From the NCBI GenBank assembly GCA_001871015.1, contig MNUO01000069.1, positions 1 to 15,591 of the forward strand: a stretch of 15,591 nucleotides of DNA, given 5' to 3'. The notes beneath the pieces are model-generated. The model did no database searches. It was not told the DNA's origin and worked only from the letters and a program-made list of their open reading frames with translations. This document shows, in pieces, positions 14,893-15,591 of the stretch; the first letter of the stretch is position 1; every line of letters starts with the position of its first letter. This DNA is from Candidatus Desantisbacteria bacterium CG1_02_38_46. GTDB lineage: Bacteria > Desantisbacteria > UBA1551 > UBA1559. The translations under genes and the position numbers were made by a program.

Positions 14893-14953
14893 TACCCCCG
14901 ACTTTTAGTTATCAAGTAACAAGGTTCTGTCGCCCGAGGCGACAGGTTCTTAT
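14893..14953. repeat. Hairpin repeat element, copy A, at the end of the dCMP deaminase gene
   Basis: On the + strand it runs TACCCCCGAC, a 15-nt linker, AACAAGGTTC, the stem TGTCGCC (14928-14934), the loop CGA, GGCGACA (14938-14944), then GGTTCTTAT. Flanks are identical to copy B but the stem sequence is different and still fully paired. Its right part encodes the last residues and the stop of the deaminase gene. Confidence 0.8.
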
Positions 14954-15382
14954 GAGTTTAACCCTTGCTTCTTTCAAAAGAGAAAGTGCAAGTTTGTCCG
15001 GATAACTACCAGTGAAAATTATCTTATTTATTCCTGCATTGATTAACATTTTCGCACAAAGAACACAGGGTTGATGGGTGCAATAAAGTTCAGCGTCTTT
15101 GAGACTTACTCCCATTAGTGCTGCCTGAATAATTGCATTTTGCTCAGAATGTAATCCACGGCATAATTCCTGTCTTTCTCCAGATGGTATTTTTAATTTA
15201 TTGCGCAGGCATCCAACTTCTTCGCAATGTTTCAGGTTGCTTGGCGCACCGTTATAGCCAGTAGCAAGTATCCTCTTATCTCTGACGATTACACAGCCAA
15301 CCTGACGGCGCAGGCAGGTTGAACGCTGCGAAACTAAATTCGCAATCTTCATAAAATATTCATCCCACGACAATCTTTTCAT
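14912..15382 (-). CDS. dCMP/cytidine deaminase family protein (ComEB-like)
   Basis: 156 residues from the ATG at 15382. A zinc-dependent deaminase, most likely converting dCMP to dUMP for dTMP synthesis. Zinc and catalytic motifs are HSE (78-80) and PCVLC (105-109). Further cysteines at 53, 58 and 74 (HCEEVGC, ELCRG) are those seen in ComEB-type enzymes. The substrate loop [14 protein letters not shown] is intact. The ATG has AGGAG about 5 nt upstream, while an upstream GTG at 15406 has no such site. The last 12 residues ([12 protein letters not shown]) and the stop codon come from the hairpin repeat element, so the natural C-terminus has been replaced or extended. Confidence 0.88.
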   Translation of the reverse strand: MKRLSWDEYFMKIANLVSQRSTCLRRQVGCVIVRDKRILATGYNGAPSNLKHCEEVGCLRNKLKIPSGERQELCRGLHSEQNAIIQAALMGVSLKDAELYCTHQPCVLCAKMLINAGINKIIFTGSYPDKLALSLLKEARVKLIRTCRLGRQNLVT

Positions 15383-15468
15383 TGTGTCTCCTGATATAAT
15401 ATTCACATGGGTTCTAACAGTGGGTTTTTGTAAAGTTAAACAAGAATGAACCTCAGAGGCGAATATTA

Positions 15469-15496
15469 TTGAAATTTTTTGTAAATCTTGTATAAT
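15469..15496 (+). promoter_or_regulatory. Candidate sigma70 promoter reading out of the window
   Basis: TTGAAA (15469-15474), a 16-bp spacer, TATAAT (15491-15496). It points right, divergent from the deaminase gene, so a + strand gene or RNA may lie just beyond the window. Confidence 0.5.
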
Positions 15497-15591
15497 TTAG
15501 TTCAAAGATACTCTTAAAGCAGGGTTGACAATTTTCAACTCTCCTTATGGGTCACAGGGATTCTCAAACTTTGTTTTGGGGGGGGGTATTG
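15497..15591. other. Non-coding end of the window, unassigned
   Basis: No gene is visible. GTTGA-CAATT-TTCAAC (about 15525-15540) can form a small hairpin, and a run of nine G occurs at 15578-15586. It may be the start of a + strand leader or RNA that continues outside. Confidence 0.3.

Noticed and set aside
15383-15406. Longer deaminase starting at GTG 15406
   Set aside because: The added residues include the ribosome binding site of the ATG at 15382, and the GTG has no site of its own.

Overview
The window is AT-rich bacterial DNA. Every recognisable protein gene lies on the minus strand, so the gene order below is read from right to left. The core genes are clearly bacterial: alpha2/beta2 glycyl-tRNA synthetase, L13-S9, a bacterial AspRS with a GAD insert, and pyruvoyl AdoMet decarboxylase. 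Several short palindromic or tandem repeats sit inside and beside core genes, and HDAC-family and polyamine genes lie next to translation genes. This would fit an uncultivated, deep-branching bacterium of the Omnitrophota kind, but that assignment is a guess from style, not from a marker comparison.

Right part (about 15.4 to 6.5 kb) is housekeeping: a ComEB-type dCMP deaminase, glyQ-glyS, then a strong promoter driving speD-speE-rplM-rpsI. An intrinsic terminator follows, then aspS coupled by ATGA to an HDAC-family deacetylase. Polyamine synthesis is directly joined to ribosomal protein genes, because the speE end overlaps the rplM start.

Left part (about 6.4 to 0.3 kb) is a defence-like island. 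It holds a DUF3800 protein, a short + strand non-coding RNA with its own near-perfect sigma70 promoter and terminator, and a tight four-gene operon. That operon encodes a beta-class DNA methyltransferase, a HEPN/Ymh protein with an R-x4-H RNase motif, an SF2 helicase and a separate small PD-(D/E)xK nuclease. It resembles a type III restriction-modification system whose Res subunit has been split into helicase and nuclease and into which a putative ribonuclease has been inserted. A 17-bp perfect dyad overlaps the probable methyltransferase promoter. The operon runs with almost no gap into cysS, which is cut by the left window edge.

Repeats: a roughly 60-bp element occurs twice (comEB end and glyQ/glyS junction) with completely different but still paired 7-bp stems. 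A palindrome-bearing direct-repeat element is translated inside glyS. A 17-bp unit is repeated four times between speD and speE. The best candidate for something undescribed is the methyltransferase-HEPN-helicase-nuclease operon with its divergent small RNA.
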